Shown: positions 16,605-26,059, counted from the first letter of the stretch. The stretch: DNA of 35,451 nt from an uncultured bacterium (GCA_937960465.1 CALGPO010000032.1:1-35451), one strand, 5' to 3'. The notes: generated from the letters alone by a model not told the origin. Translations and numbers: made by a program.

Positions 16605-17709
16605 CTTTATCAGATTTCTCTGATTCTTTCTTTATAGCCTTATCAAGTGATTTGTCTGCTTCTTCCATCTTGATTTTTGAATACTCGGATTCGCTTAATA
16701 TCTCTATCTCCCAGCCTGTAAGCTTTGTTGCCAGTTTTATATTCTGCCCGCGTTTCCCTATGGCAAGGGACAACTGCTGATCATCCGCAATTACCATTGC
16801 GGTCTTTTCCTCTTCATTTATTCCTACCCTGTCTACAGTTGCAGGTGTAAGCGCCCTTGCAACAAATATGCGGGGGTCATCGCTCCATGGTATTATATCA
16901 ATCTTTTCTCCGCGTAGTTCCCTTACAATGGACTGAACCCTCGTTCCCTTCATGCCGACGCAAGCGCCCACTGCGTCTATAGCACTATCTTTAGAGTATA
17001 CTGCTATCTTTGTTCTTTCTCCAGGCTCTCTCGCAATCCCTTTTATAACAACAACACCGTCATGAATCTCTGGAACCTCCATTTTGAACAGGGCTACGAC
17101 AAAGTTCGGGTCTGTCCTCGAGAGCATTATAACAGGGCCCTTTGATGTGAGTTTTACCTCGGAAAGATATGCCTTAACAATATCCCCTCTTTTCAGGGTT
17201 TCATTAGGCAGTGTTTCCCTTTGGGGGAGACACGCCTCTGTCTTTGCAAGGCTGATGTAATAATTTCCTTTTTCCTTCCTTAGTACGGTGCCACTGATTA
17301 TCTGTCCTGTCTTATCTTTATATTCCTCGTAGATAATATCCCTTTCGGCTTCTTTTACCTTCTGGAATATGACCTGCTTTGCTGTTTGCGCTGCTATCCT
17401 TCCGAAGTCCTGCAAGGGTATCGGGATTTCAATTGTATCGCCTATTTTCTTATCGGGGAATAACTCCTTTGCCTTTTCTAACTGGATCTCTTCATCTTTG
17501 TTTGCGACCTTTTCTACTATCTGCCTAAGCTCGAAGACCTGTATGTTGCATGTTTTCGGCTCTATGCGCAGATCTATATTGGTCCTGCCGCCGAATTTCT
17601 TGCGGACAGCGGAAAGAAGGGCTGCCTCCAGCACCTTTAATAAGGAATCCCGTGAGATGCCTTTTTCCCTGCTGATCTGGTCTATTACATAACAGAGTTC
17701 CTTTGACAT
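16594..17709 (-). CDS. nusA: Transcription termination/antitermination factor NusA
   Basis: MSKELCYVIDQISREKGISRDSLLKVLEAAL, S1 and KH regions (GACVGMKGTRVQSIVRELRGEKIDIIPW; LAIGKRGQNIKLATKLTGWEIEI). Confidence 0.96.
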   Translation of the reverse strand: MSKELCYVIDQISREKGISRDSLLKVLEAALLSAVRKKFGGRTNIDLRIEPKTCNIQVFELRQIVEKVANKDEEIQLEKAKELFPDKKIGDTIEIPIPLQDFGRIAAQTAKQVIFQKVKEAERDIIYEEYKDKTGQIISGTVLRKEKGNYYISLAKTEACLPQRETLPNETLKRGDIVKAYLSEVKLTSKGPVIMLSRTDPNFVVALFKMEVPEIHDGVVVIKGIAREPGERTKIAVYSKDSAIDAVGACVGMKGTRVQSIVRELRGEKIDIIPWSDDPRIFVARALTPATVDRVGINEEEKTAMVIADDQQLSLAIGKRGQNIKLATKLTGWEIEILSESEYSKIKMEEADKSLDKAIKKESEKSDKDEQ

Positions 17710-17723
17710 GGTCAACACCTCTC

Positions 17724-18185
17724 TTAAAATTCTATTTCAAGCCTTGCCTTAGAAATTTTATCCATAGGGATAAAAATATCCTTCTTATCGAGTTTAAGCC
17801 TTATCCAACCTTCTCCGACATCGATAATCCTGCCAATGAAGAATGTCTGATTGTCTACTTTCTCGGTTGTGATAATCCGTGCAAGCTTTTCTATGTTCCT
17901 TTCGAAATCGGCCTGTGTTGAAAGCGGCCTGTCAAGCCCTGGAGACGATACCTCCAGCACATAGGGCCCTTTTATCGGATCCTCCACATCCAGCAGTGCC
18001 TCAAGGCTCCTGCTCATTTTTTCGCAGTCCCCAACGGTTACCCCGCCTTCTTTATCCACAACTACCTTTAACATTGTTCTTTTGCCGCCGCCTAAAAGCT
18101 CAACGCTGACAAGCTCCAGTCCTTCGTCCTCTGCAACCCGAGATGCGAGTTCAGAAATTTTTTGTTTTATAGTATTCTTATCCAT
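17724..18185 (-). CDS. rimP: Ribosome maturation factor RimP
   Basis: DEGLELVSVELLGGGKRTMLKVVVDKEGGVTVGDCEKMSRSLEALLDVEDPIKGPYVLEVSSPGLDRPL; upstream of nusA. Confidence 0.95.
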   Translation of the reverse strand: MDKNTIKQKISELASRVAEDEGLELVSVELLGGGKRTMLKVVVDKEGGVTVGDCEKMSRSLEALLDVEDPIKGPYVLEVSSPGLDRPLSTQADFERNIEKLARIITTEKVDNQTFFIGRIIDVGEGWIRLKLDKKDIFIPMDKISKARLEIEF

Positions 18186-18201
18186 ATGCTCCGGTAAAAC
18201 A

Positions 18202-18225
18202 AAAGAGTGGGAAGACCCACTCTTT
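18202..18225 (-). promoter_or_regulatory. Hairpin in the rimP-nusA leader (possible attenuator/terminator)
   Basis: Perfect 10-bp stem AAAGAGTGGG-AAGA-CCCACTCTTT; on the minus strand followed by TGTTTTACC just upstream of the rimP ATG. Confidence 0.65.
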
Positions 18226-18280
18226 GCATTTGTAAATAATAAAAGATATTAAAATATAACAGTTTTTGCCCTGAAAAAGC

Positions 18281-18320
18281 AACACCATGAGGGTTTGTAT
18301 ATATCCCTCATGGTGTTTTT
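18281..18320. terminator. Intrinsic terminator-like hairpin downstream of the lipoprotein gene
   Basis: 13-bp perfect stem AACACCATGAGGG...CCCTCATGGTGTT followed by T-tract (TTTTT on plus; GCTTTTT on minus after the stem). Confidence 0.8.
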
Positions 18321-18327
18321 ATTAACG

Positions 18328-18522
18328 CTACTTCTTTGATGCTTCTGCTGGCTGTTCAGGAGCCTGTGCTGGCTGTTCAGGAGCTGGTGCCGGCTGTTCA
18401 GGAGCCGGAGCTGGTGCTGGTGCCTCAGGAGCCTTTGGCTCTTCAGCCTTTTTGCAACCAACTGTCAGGGTAAATGCTACCAGAAGCATAAGGGAAAGTA
18501 TAAGAGCTAATACCTTCTTCAT
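18328..18522 (-). CDS. Small Pro/Ala-rich lipoprotein
   Basis: MKKVLALILSLMLLVAFTLTVGC lipobox, then (APAPEQP)n tail encoded by about 21-bp tandem repeats. Confidence 0.75.
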   Translation of the reverse strand: MKKVLALILSLMLLVAFTLTVGCKKAEEPKAPEAPAPAPAPEQPAPAPEQPAQAPEQPAEASKK

Positions 18523-18598
18523 TCTTTAAGTCACCTCCTTCCAAAATTTGTGCCAAAAATTGGGGGTAATTTTATCAACTCAATTATTAACATTTATG

Positions 18599-19378
18599 CT
18601 ATTTCTTGTCAAGAAATAAATTAGCCTCTATGTTTTTAACGAGTCCTTCAACGAGGAATATTATTGATTCCGCATCGAGAAATTTATCCGCTGTTGAGTC
18701 GAAAATAACCTTTGCCTTTGATTCGAACTCGTCTTCCGGCGGCCAGTAAAGGATCATAACCGGCAGCCTGGGGAGGAGGTAAAGATGCCATGCATTTTCT
18801 GTAGGGAATCCTTCACGCCTTTCTGCTCCGAGTCTGATAAATATTTTTTCTGTTTGGGCAAAATCCCTTTCGAGGAGTTCTTTAAGCGGCTCTTCGCAGT
18901 CCCTAAGAAATAACGATGCCTTTACCATGCCGCCTCTGAGTTCGCTGTATGATACCCATTTGCCCGACAATTTGCCTTTGCCGGCAGTCCTGATATAATG
19001 TAAGAGCAATATCTTGATCCAGGGGGTCATGTGTCCGTGTGTTGTTATTTCTCCATCAGGAGATATTATGAAGTCCCTTCCCATGCATTTGATGGCGATG
19101 CTGTTGTCTTTTTTTAGTTCAGCGCCGATGTCATCTGCAATGTCTTTGAAATTCATATTCTTGGCCTCTTCTTTAAGGCTTAATATCAACTCCTCACGCC
19201 AGTCTGATTTTTTTATAACGCCTTTCAACGCCTCTATTTCTTTTTCGGTCAGACAGGGACATTCGGAAAGTTCCGCATCCCCCTTTATCACGGAGAGCGC
19301 GAACGGCATGCATGTCTTCTGCCTGCATTTCCCACAGTTTTTCTTTGGGAGTTTTTTATAGAGTTCGATTGTGTTCAC
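18599..19378 (-). CDS. Fe-S (CxxC..C) domain plus DUF3786-like protein
   Basis: N-terminal KKNCGKCRQKTCMPFALSVIKGDAELSECPCL cysteine cluster; C-terminal GHMTPWIKILLLHYIR...W.PPEDEFESKAKVIFD resembles DUF3786. Confidence 0.75.
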   Translation of the reverse strand: MNTIELYKKLPKKNCGKCRQKTCMPFALSVIKGDAELSECPCLTEKEIEALKGVIKKSDWREELILSLKEEAKNMNFKDIADDIGAELKKDNSIAIKCMGRDFIISPDGEITTHGHMTPWIKILLLHYIRTAGKGKLSGKWVSYSELRGGMVKASLFLRDCEEPLKELLERDFAQTEKIFIRLGAERREGFPTENAWHLYLLPRLPVMILYWPPEDEFESKAKVIFDSTADKFLDAESIIFLVEGLVKNIEANLFLDKK

Positions 19379-20145
19379 TACTTCCGCCTTTCAAAAACAT
19401 TGGCAGCGATTATAACAAAAATAAGAGACGATATAACAATCACTGATATATCGAGGCTCAGCGGGAAATCATGCGTAAGTAATTTCTTTTCGGGGAATAC
19501 CATGTACTTCAATGCATCTATTCCGTAGGTTAAGGGATTAATCTTTGTTAAAAAGCTCAATACATGCGGCAGGAGCTTTACAGGATACATTGCTCCTGAT
19601 AAGAAGAACATGGGCATAATTATAAAGTTCATTATGACGCTGAAGCTTTCGAGGTTTTCATAAAATGTTGCTATGAGTATACCGAGGGATGAAAGGCAGA
19701 ACGACAGAATGATGGAAATGCTGAGTATTAAAAGTATCTGGATTATATCAAGTTTCAGTCCGATAACAGGGAAAAGCAGCACTATGATCAATGCCTGAAG
19801 TGTTGATACAACAGTGCCGCTCAATGCCTTGCCTATCACAATGGAGAACCTCGATACTGGGGCTGCGAGCATCTCCTTCATGAACCCGAATTCCTTGTCC
19901 CATATTATGGATATTGATGAGAATATGGAGCTGAACAGGATTGTCATTCCTATGATTCCCGGAAAGATAAACTGCATATAAGGTATTCCCATGTCTGGCG
20001 ACACCATCCTCGACATTCCGCCGCCAACCAGAAAAAGCCATAGGAGCGGTCTTGCGAGAGTGGATACAAGTCTTCCCCTCTCACGGACGAATTTTATGAA
20101 TTCCCTTGCGACAATTACATATACGGCATTTAAATCATATTTCAT
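19378..20145 (-). CDS. ABC-2 type transporter permease
   Basis: Six-TM protein, MYPVKLLPHVLSFLTKINPLTYGIDALKYM; adjacent ATPase. Confidence 0.9.
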   Translation of the reverse strand: MKYDLNAVYVIVAREFIKFVRERGRLVSTLARPLLWLFLVGGGMSRMVSPDMGIPYMQFIFPGIIGMTILFSSIFSSISIIWDKEFGFMKEMLAAPVSRFSIVIGKALSGTVVSTLQALIIVLLFPVIGLKLDIIQILLILSISIILSFCLSSLGILIATFYENLESFSVIMNFIIMPMFFLSGAMYPVKLLPHVLSFLTKINPLTYGIDALKYMVFPEKKLLTHDFPLSLDISVIVISSLIFVIIAANVFERRK

Positions 20146-21128
20146 CCTCTCTCGAACTTCCTCCTGTATGACCTTATGGCCTCTTTCAGTTCATCGCCGC
20201 CGGATACTGCTTCCGGCCTTATTGCCTTGCCTGTTAATTTTAAAAATACATCGTTCAATGTCGGCCTCTGCAGTCTTACAGACAGCACCATGTCCGCAAG
20301 GGTATTTATGAGCTTCGGGATGCATGCATCTCCTTTTGATACGGATATGAATATCTCGCCGTTTTTTTCTTCTGCATCGAGATTCAGGTTTTTCTTGATT
20401 TCATCTATAGCAATTGAATTATCTTTTGTCTTTAAATATATGACATCTCCTCCCACCATTTTTTTTAGTTCATCCGGAGAGCCCTGGGCAATTAATTTTC
20501 CCTTATCGATTATCGCTATCTTATTGCAGATTTCTGCCTCTTCCATGTAATGTGTGGTCATGAATATGGTCACATCATGCCTCTTGGGAAGCTCGGAGAT
20601 GAATTCCCACAGGTTTGCTCTGCTCTGTGGATCCAATCCGAGTGTAGGCTCATCGAGGAATAATACTTTTGGTTGATGGATTATAGACCTTGCCACTTCA
20701 AGTCTCCTTTTCATCCCGCCAGAAAATTTTTTTACGGTATCGTCTTTCCTTTCATAAAGCCCGACAAAATTCAGCGCATCATTTATCCTTCCTCTTCTCT
20801 CATTCTTAGGAACATTGTAGAGATAAGAATGGAAAAGCAGGTTTTCGTATGCTGTGAGTTCCTTGTCGAGGGTGTTGTCCTGGAAGACAATGCCAATCTC
20901 TCTTCTCACCTCCGATGATTCCTTCATACAGTCATAACCATCGATGGAAGCTTTCCCTGACGTTGGAGACAGCAGTGTGCAGAGGATGTTGATAGTGGTT
21001 GTTTTTCCTGCGCCGTTGGGGCCAAGGAAGCCGAATATTGTCCCCTTTTCCACCTCAAATGATATCCCATCAACGGCAGTGATGTTGCCAAACTTTTTTG
21101 TCAGGTTTTCTACTGCGATTATGGGCAT
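20142..21128 (-). CDS. ABC transporter ATP-binding protein (ABC-2 exporter)
   Basis: GFLGPNGAGKTTTINIL, FSGGMKRRLEVAR, LFLDEPTLGLDP. Probable start at the ATG ending at 21128 (MPIIAVENLTKKFG); the listed ORF extension to 21248 is repeat-derived. Confidence 0.93.
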   Translation of the reverse strand: MPIIAVENLTKKFGNITAVDGISFEVEKGTIFGFLGPNGAGKTTTINILCTLLSPTSGKASIDGYDCMKESSEVRREIGIVFQDNTLDKELTAYENLLFHSYLYNVPKNERRGRINDALNFVGLYERKDDTVKKFSGGMKRRLEVARSIIHQPKVLFLDEPTLGLDPQSRANLWEFISELPKRHDVTIFMTTHYMEEAEICNKIAIIDKGKLIAQGSPDELKKMVGGDVIYLKTKDNSIAIDEIKKNLNLDAEEKNGEIFISVSKGDACIPKLINTLADMVLSVRLQRPTLNDVFLKLTGKAIRPEAVSGGDELKEAIRSYRRKFERG

Positions 21129-21271
21129 TACTAATGCTGCTCCATCTTGTTTTTTTGGCACATGCCCGGTAAGTGAGTAAGTGAGCAAATGGGTGAATGA
21201 GTGAAATGAGTGAATGGGAGAATGTATGAAAATTTCTTGCTCATACACTCATATGCTCATCTGCTCATCCA

Positions 21272-21592
21272 CTATTTATTAATTGGCTTTTGAGGTATCT
21301 GCTGTGGCAACTGCGGTATCGCTTTTTGCTGTTCTGCAGGTGCGGTCTGTTTAATAACAGAAGCGGTCTTTGTTGTGACCATTGTCAGTGCAAGGGATGT
21401 GAGCATGAAGACAACCGCTGCTACTGTTGTGAGCTTGTTTAAAAAGGTTGCTGCGCCCCTGCTTCCAAAAAGGGTCTGGCTTGAGCCTCCGAATGCAGCC
21501 CCCATTTCAGCGCCCTTTCCGCTCTGCAATAAAACTACGGCAATCAAAAAGAGCGATGCCAGTATATGAATGATTATTATAAAGGTTGCCAT
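21272..21592 (-). CDS. secG: Preprotein translocase subunit SecG
   Basis: VVLLQSGKGAEMGAAFGGSSQTLFGSRGAATFLNKLT. Confidence 0.95.
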   Translation of the reverse strand: MATFIIIIHILASLFLIAVVLLQSGKGAEMGAAFGGSSQTLFGSRGAATFLNKLTTVAAVVFMLTSLALTMVTTKTASVIKQTAPAEQQKAIPQLPQQIPQKPINK

Positions 21593-21607
21593 TACTTCCT
21601 CCTCATT

Positions 21608-22351
21608 TTATTTTTTAAACTTTACAATCCTTGCGAAACTGTCAGCCTTTAAACTTGCACCGCCGACAAGGACGCCGTCCACATCAGGACAGGCCATCAA
21701 GGCGTCTATATTATCAGGCGTTACGCTTCCGCCATAGAGTATCCTGATTTCATTTGCCTTATCGCTGTAAAGCGAAGAAAGTCTTTCACGGATATATTTG
21801 TGGGCATCCTGTGCCTGCTCTGTAGTTGCTGTCCTCCCTGTTCCTATTGCCCAGATTGGTTCGTAAGCTACCACAATGCCGTCAGGAGATATATCTTTCA
21901 GTCCTTCTTCCATTTCCCTTTTCAGGACATCAAAGGTTTTTCCAGATTCCCTTTCTTGCAGGGATTCTCCGATGCAGAAGATTACACCAAGTGTGTGTTT
22001 TTTTGCTGCCTTTATCTTTTTGTTTATTATTTCGTTTGTCTCGTGGAAATACTGGCGCCTTTCGGAATGACCGATTATCACATACTTGCAGCCGATGTCT
22101 GTGAGCATAACCGGCGATACTTCGCCTGTGTAAGCGCCTTTGTCTTCATAAAAGACATCCTGTGCGCTAAGCTGGATGCTGGTATTTTTCAAAAGTGTTG
22201 ATGCGGTATGGAGTGCCGTGAATGAAGGCGCAATGATAATATCGACATCCTTTGTATCCTTCACAAGAGGAAGGAATTCATTCAGGTAAGATTCGGTCTC
22301 CCCAACTGTCTTGTTCATCTTCCAGTTTGCTGCTATAAACGGCCTTCTCAT
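21608..22351 (-). CDS. tpiA: Triosephosphate isomerase
   Basis: MRRPFIAANWKMNKT start; VIIGHSERRQYF; VAYEPIWAIGTGRTAT; ILYGGSVTPDN. The ORF extension upstream to 22483 is spurious. Confidence 0.97.
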   Translation of the reverse strand: MRRPFIAANWKMNKTVGETESYLNEFLPLVKDTKDVDIIIAPSFTALHTASTLLKNTSIQLSAQDVFYEDKGAYTGEVSPVMLTDIGCKYVIIGHSERRQYFHETNEIINKKIKAAKKHTLGVIFCIGESLQERESGKTFDVLKREMEEGLKDISPDGIVVAYEPIWAIGTGRTATTEQAQDAHKYIRERLSSLYSDKANEIRILYGGSVTPDNIDALMACPDVDGVLVGGASLKADSFARIVKFKK

Positions 22352-22449
22352 GATTATGTAATTTAGTTTATGGAGTTGGTTTATGTCAAGACAGTGCCAT
22401 AACCCATACGTTAAGCAATACTTGTGTAATTCGGATTCAAACATTATGA

Positions 22450-22534
22450 ACCTTAATGTTGCATAGACAGCAAGGACTAACATTCTTCAAAGCCATTACA
22501 AGCGACAGAAACCGTATTCATGCAGAGTATAAAA
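22450..22534 (+). repeat. F1 MITE-like element, truncated copy A (left part only)
   Basis: accttaatgttgcatagacagcaaggactaacattcttcaaagccattacaagcgacagaaaccgtattcatgcagagtataaaa matches the left part of copy B with few differences, then switches to nuclease-gene sequence. Confidence 0.88.
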
Positions 22535-22609
22535 GTTTTATTCGCTTGCTTTGATAACTTTTCTGAAGATGCGGCAAATAACCGTAATGCTCCATGGCTC
22601 AATTATTAA
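22529..22609 (+). pseudogene. Internally deleted fragment of the TdeIII-like endonuclease gene
   Basis: 22529-22595 matches 987-1053 at 66/67 nt (single difference at 22562); 22595-22609 (tggctcaattattaa) matches 1613-1627 exactly. Same strand and order. Confidence 0.92.
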
Positions 22610-22825
22610 CCTTAATGTTGCATAGATAGCAAGGACTAACATGCTTCAAAGCCTTTACAAGCGACAGGAAACCGTATTCATGCAGAATATAAATGTTTTA
22701 ACAGAGACTTGAATCCAATGCTGAATACGATATGGTGGTATGAAAATCTTATAAGGTGTCGCAGGCAAAGTCTTTTACGCATGTTAGTCCTTGCTGTAAT
22801 CTGTGATTTTATGCAACTGTAAGGT
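22609..22825 (+). repeat. F1 MITE-like element, copy B (217 bp, long imperfect terminal inverted repeats)
   Basis: ACCTTAatGTTGCATA...(217 bp)...TATGCAACtgTAAGGT; inner arms AGCAAGGACTAACATGC / GCATGTTAGTCCTTGCT. Near-identical to the reverse complement of 31158-31374. Confidence 0.92.
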
Positions 22826-22907
22826 AAAGATACCGCCGTGTAACGATGGTATCGTATATTTTGTCAAAGCCAGAATATGTTTTTAAAATTAATGAATTTA
22901 AAATTTG

Positions 22908-24101
22908 ATGAAAAATAAAAAATTTTTCGGTTTTGGCTGGAATGTATTTATTACCGGGCTGGTGAGCTTTTTCATGGACATTAGTTCCGAAATGATATAT
23001 CCCCTTGTCCCGCTATTTCTTGCAAATATACTCGGAGTAAATAAATCAATCATAGGCCTTATCGAAGGCATCGCAGAATCAACTGCAAGTCTGCTCAAGG
23101 TGTTTTCAGGCTGGTTTTCCGACCGGATAGGGAACCGGAAATGGCTGATGGCAGCCGGATACGGCATTTCAACCCTTAGCAGGCCGTTTGTCGCTCTCGC
23201 AACGGGATGGCAGCATGTGATGAGTTCCCGTTTCATAGACAGGTTCGGCAAAGGCATTCGCACAGCGCCGAGGGACGCGCTTATAGCCGAATCAGCGGAA
23301 AGCACGCATCTGGGCAGGGCATTCGGCCTTCATCGCGCAATGGATACAATGGGTGCGGTAGTCGGCCCGGCTTTGGCATTTTTCTTCATGGGATTGTTCT
23401 CCAATAATTATCGTACGGTCTTCTGGCTCTCTATGATACCCGGCGTAATTGCAGTGTTGCTCATCATATTTTTCATCACGGAAAAGAAAAAGGCTCTTGC
23501 TGCCCATGTTGAAAGGCCGAAATTGACAATGAAGCATTTTGACTGGAGGTTTAAGTTTTTTGTGGTCATTGCCGGATTGTTCGCAGTAGGAAATTCGAGC
23601 GATGTGTTTCTAATTTTGAGAGCCGAACAGGTAGGAGTTCCAACGGTAATGATTCCTGTGGTTTATCTGCTTTTTAATCTCGTTTATTCCATTTCATCAA
23701 TTCCGGCGGGAATGGCGGCTGACAGATTCGGCAGAAAGAGGGTCATTCTGCTTGGATTTATATTGTTTGCAGTCCTGTACTACGGATTTGCGATTGCATC
23801 AGATGCGAAAGCTATATGGATTTTATTCGGATTTTACGGTCTTTTTATGGGACTGACAGAGGGAATACAAAAGGCGTTTCTTGCCACCATAATACCACCG
23901 GACTTTAAGGCAACAGCCTTCGGAATCTATAACACAGTCGTAGGAATCGCAATGTTTCCCGCAAGCCTTATAGGCGGATGGCTTTGGGATAGTATTTCTC
24001 CATCAGCAACATTCTATTTCGGGGCTATAACAGCAGGCATATCGGCAATATTATTTGTTGTCTTTATTGCCTCGATAAAGAGGACACACCCTGCAACTTA
24101 A
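22908..24101 (+). CDS. MFS transporter
   Basis: 12-TM pattern, SGWFSDRIGNRKW and AGMAADRFGRKRVILLGF MFS loops. Confidence 0.9.
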   Translation: MKNKKFFGFGWNVFITGLVSFFMDISSEMIYPLVPLFLANILGVNKSIIGLIEGIAESTASLLKVFSGWFSDRIGNRKWLMAAGYGISTLSRPFVALATGWQHVMSSRFIDRFGKGIRTAPRDALIAESAESTHLGRAFGLHRAMDTMGAVVGPALAFFFMGLFSNNYRTVFWLSMIPGVIAVLLIIFFITEKKKALAAHVERPKLTMKHFDWRFKFFVVIAGLFAVGNSSDVFLILRAEQVGVPTVMIPVVYLLFNLVYSISSIPAGMAADRFGRKRVILLGFILFAVLYYGFAIASDAKAIWILFGFYGLFMGLTEGIQKAFLATIIPPDFKATAFGIYNTVVGIAMFPASLIGGWLWDSISPSATFYFGAITAGISAILFVVFIASIKRTHPAT

Positions 24102-24305
24102 CATTCCGGATGCAAAGTCTTTTTCAGCACACTCGGCATATATTTCGAAATGGTTGGCTTGAATTATGGTCGTTAGCCATTAATATAATATTCTGGAAAA
24201 GTTCATAAAAAGTATGATATTCTAACAATCCATAACCTAATGTAAGCACTAAATCCGAAATTTGAAATTAGGATTTGGAATTTATTTTTTATGAGGAGCA
24301 AAATT

Positions 24306-26045
24306 ATGAAAATGACAGGTGCCGAGATAATAATCGAATCCCTGAAGAGGGAAGGGGTTAAACATATCTTCGGATACCCCGGCGGGGTTATCCTGAATAT
24401 CTTTGATCTCCTTTATGACGACAAGGATTTACAACTGATTCTTACAAGGCATGAGCAGGGAGCTGTCCATGCAGCAGACGGCTATGCAAGGTCAACAGGA
24501 AAACCGGGCGTTGTTCTTGTGACATCAGGCCCTGGTGCTACAAACACTGTTACAGGCATAGCAACAGCATCCATGGATTCTATTCCACTTGTTGTATTGA
24601 CAGGGCAGGTTCCAACCATGCTCATTGGAAACGATGCCTTTCAGGAGGCGGACATTGTAGGCATAACAAGGCCGTGCACAAAATACAACATACTCGCAAA
24701 GGATGTGAATGCTCTATCAGAGCAGATCAGAGAGGCATTCTATATAGCCACAACAGGAAGACCGGGCCCTGTATTGATTGATCTGCCTAAAGACGTGACA
24801 TCCAGCAAGACAGACTTTGTATGGCCTGATCATGTAGAGATCAGGAGCTATAATCCCACCTATGAAGGCAATAGGTGGATGATAGAAAAGGCAGCCCATG
24901 AAATTGCAAGGGCAAAAAAGCCTGTCATAATTGCAGGCGGCGGCTGCATAATCTCTGGTGCATCAAAAGAACTGAAGGAGCTTGCAGAACATGCGAATAT
25001 TCCTGTCACCATGACCCTTATGGGACTCGGCTCATTCCCTGGAACCAATGAGCTATCCCTCGGAATGCTCGGAATGCACGGCACTTACTATGCAAATAAG
25101 AGCGTTCAGGAATCCGATTTATTAATTGCCGTTGGAATGAGGTTTGATGACAGGGTTACAGGAAAGATAGAGGGTTTTGCTCCACATGCAAAGATAATTC
25201 ATATAGATATAGACCCTACTTCCATAAGGAAGAATGTAAGGGTTGACGTTCCTATAGTTGGAGATGTGAAGAGGGTGCTCACGGTGATGAACAAGATACT
25301 GAAAGAAGATATAAAGGAGCAGTGGAAAGAGGTAAGAAAGGCGTGGCTGAAGCAGATAGCAGAATGGAAAAAGGAGAGGCCATTAACTTACACATATAAA
25401 CCTGACGTGATTAAACCCCAATTTGTCGTGGAAAAGATATATGACATTACAAAGGGAGACGCCATTATAACCACTGAGGTGGGGCAAAACCAGATGTGGG
25501 CTGCCCAGTTTTACAAGTTTGACAAACCAAGAAGATTCCTGACATCTGGAGGACTTGGAACAATGGGATATGGTTTCCCTGCTGCCATAGGAGCACAGCT
25601 TGCACATCCTGACAAACTCGTTATAGACATAGCAGGTGACGGAAGCATACAGATGAATATACAAGAGCTTGCCACAGCAATTATTTACAAGTTGCCTGTG
25701 AAGGTTGCAATACTGAATAACAGGTATCTGGGCATGGTGAGACAGTGGCAGGAGCTCTTCTACCATGAGAGATATTCCCATGTCCACCTTGAAACAGAGA
25801 CCACTCCTGATTTTGTCGAGCTTGCCCATGCTTATGGAGCAGTTGGTTTAAGGGCGACAAAACCCAGCGAAGTGGAACCTGTATTGAAAGAGGCAATCAA
25901 GATAAAGAAGCCTGTGTTCATGGACTTTGTCTGCGATTGGAAGGAGAAGGTATATCCAATGGTTCCGGCAGGTGCAACGCTGGATTCCATGCTCTTTGAA
26001 GAGAAAGAGAAGAAGGCTGAAAAGAAACTTAAGGCAGTAAAGTAA
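24306..26045 (+). CDS. ilvB: Acetolactate synthase large subunit
   Basis: [67 protein letters not shown] gagg is upstream of the ATG at 24306. Confidence 0.96.
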   Translation: MKMTGAEIIIESLKREGVKHIFGYPGGVILNIFDLLYDDKDLQLILTRHEQGAVHAADGYARSTGKPGVVLVTSGPGATNTVTGIATASMDSIPLVVLTGQVPTMLIGNDAFQEADIVGITRPCTKYNILAKDVNALSEQIREAFYIATTGRPGPVLIDLPKDVTSSKTDFVWPDHVEIRSYNPTYEGNRWMIEKAAHEIARAKKPVIIAGGGCIISGASKELKELAEHANIPVTMTLMGLGSFPGTNELSLGMLGMHGTYYANKSVQESDLLIAVGMRFDDRVTGKIEGFAPHAKIIHIDIDPTSIRKNVRVDVPIVGDVKRVLTVMNKILKEDIKEQWKEVRKAWLKQIAEWKKERPLTYTYKPDVIKPQFVVEKIYDITKGDAIITTEVGQNQMWAAQFYKFDKPRRFLTSGGLGTMGYGFPAAIGAQLAHPDKLVIDIAGDGSIQMNIQELATAIIYKLPVKVAILNNRYLGMVRQWQELFYHERYSHVHLETETTPDFVELAHAYGAVGLRATKPSEVEPVLKEAIKIKKPVFMDFVCDWKEKVYPMVPAGATLDSMLFEEKEKKAEKKLKAVK

Positions 26046-26059
26046 TCGGAGGTCATGAA

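Noticed and set aside
20142-20550. Plus-strand ORFs opposite the ABC transporter genes
   Set aside because: Antisense to well-supported ABC ATPase and permease genes.
21129-21248. N-terminal extension of the ABC ATPase ORF (MYEQEIFIHSPIHSFHSFTHLL...)
   Set aside because: Derived from intergenic tandem words (gtgagtaagtgagcaaatgggtgaatgag); the natural start is MPIIAVENL at 21128.
21800-22201. Plus-strand ORFs overlapping tpiA (133, 92 and 64 aa)
   Set aside because: Entirely antisense to tpiA; Cys/Phe-rich composition typical of an out-of-frame complement.
22352-22483. N-terminal extension of the tpiA ORF
   Set aside because: Canonical TpiA starts at MRRPFIAANWKMN (22351); the extension reads through intergenic and F1 repeat sequence.
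22450-22825. CRISPR array hypothesis for the repeated segment upstream of the MFS gene
   Set aside because: Repeats are ~80-217 bp elements with internal inverted repeats, only two in tandem, with no regular spacers and no cas genes.
24220-24300. Possible leader attenuator upstream of ilvB (aaatccgaaatttgaaattaggattt)
   Set aside because: No leader peptide rich in branched-chain codons and no terminator/antiterminator pair visible; looks like an intergenic word repeat.
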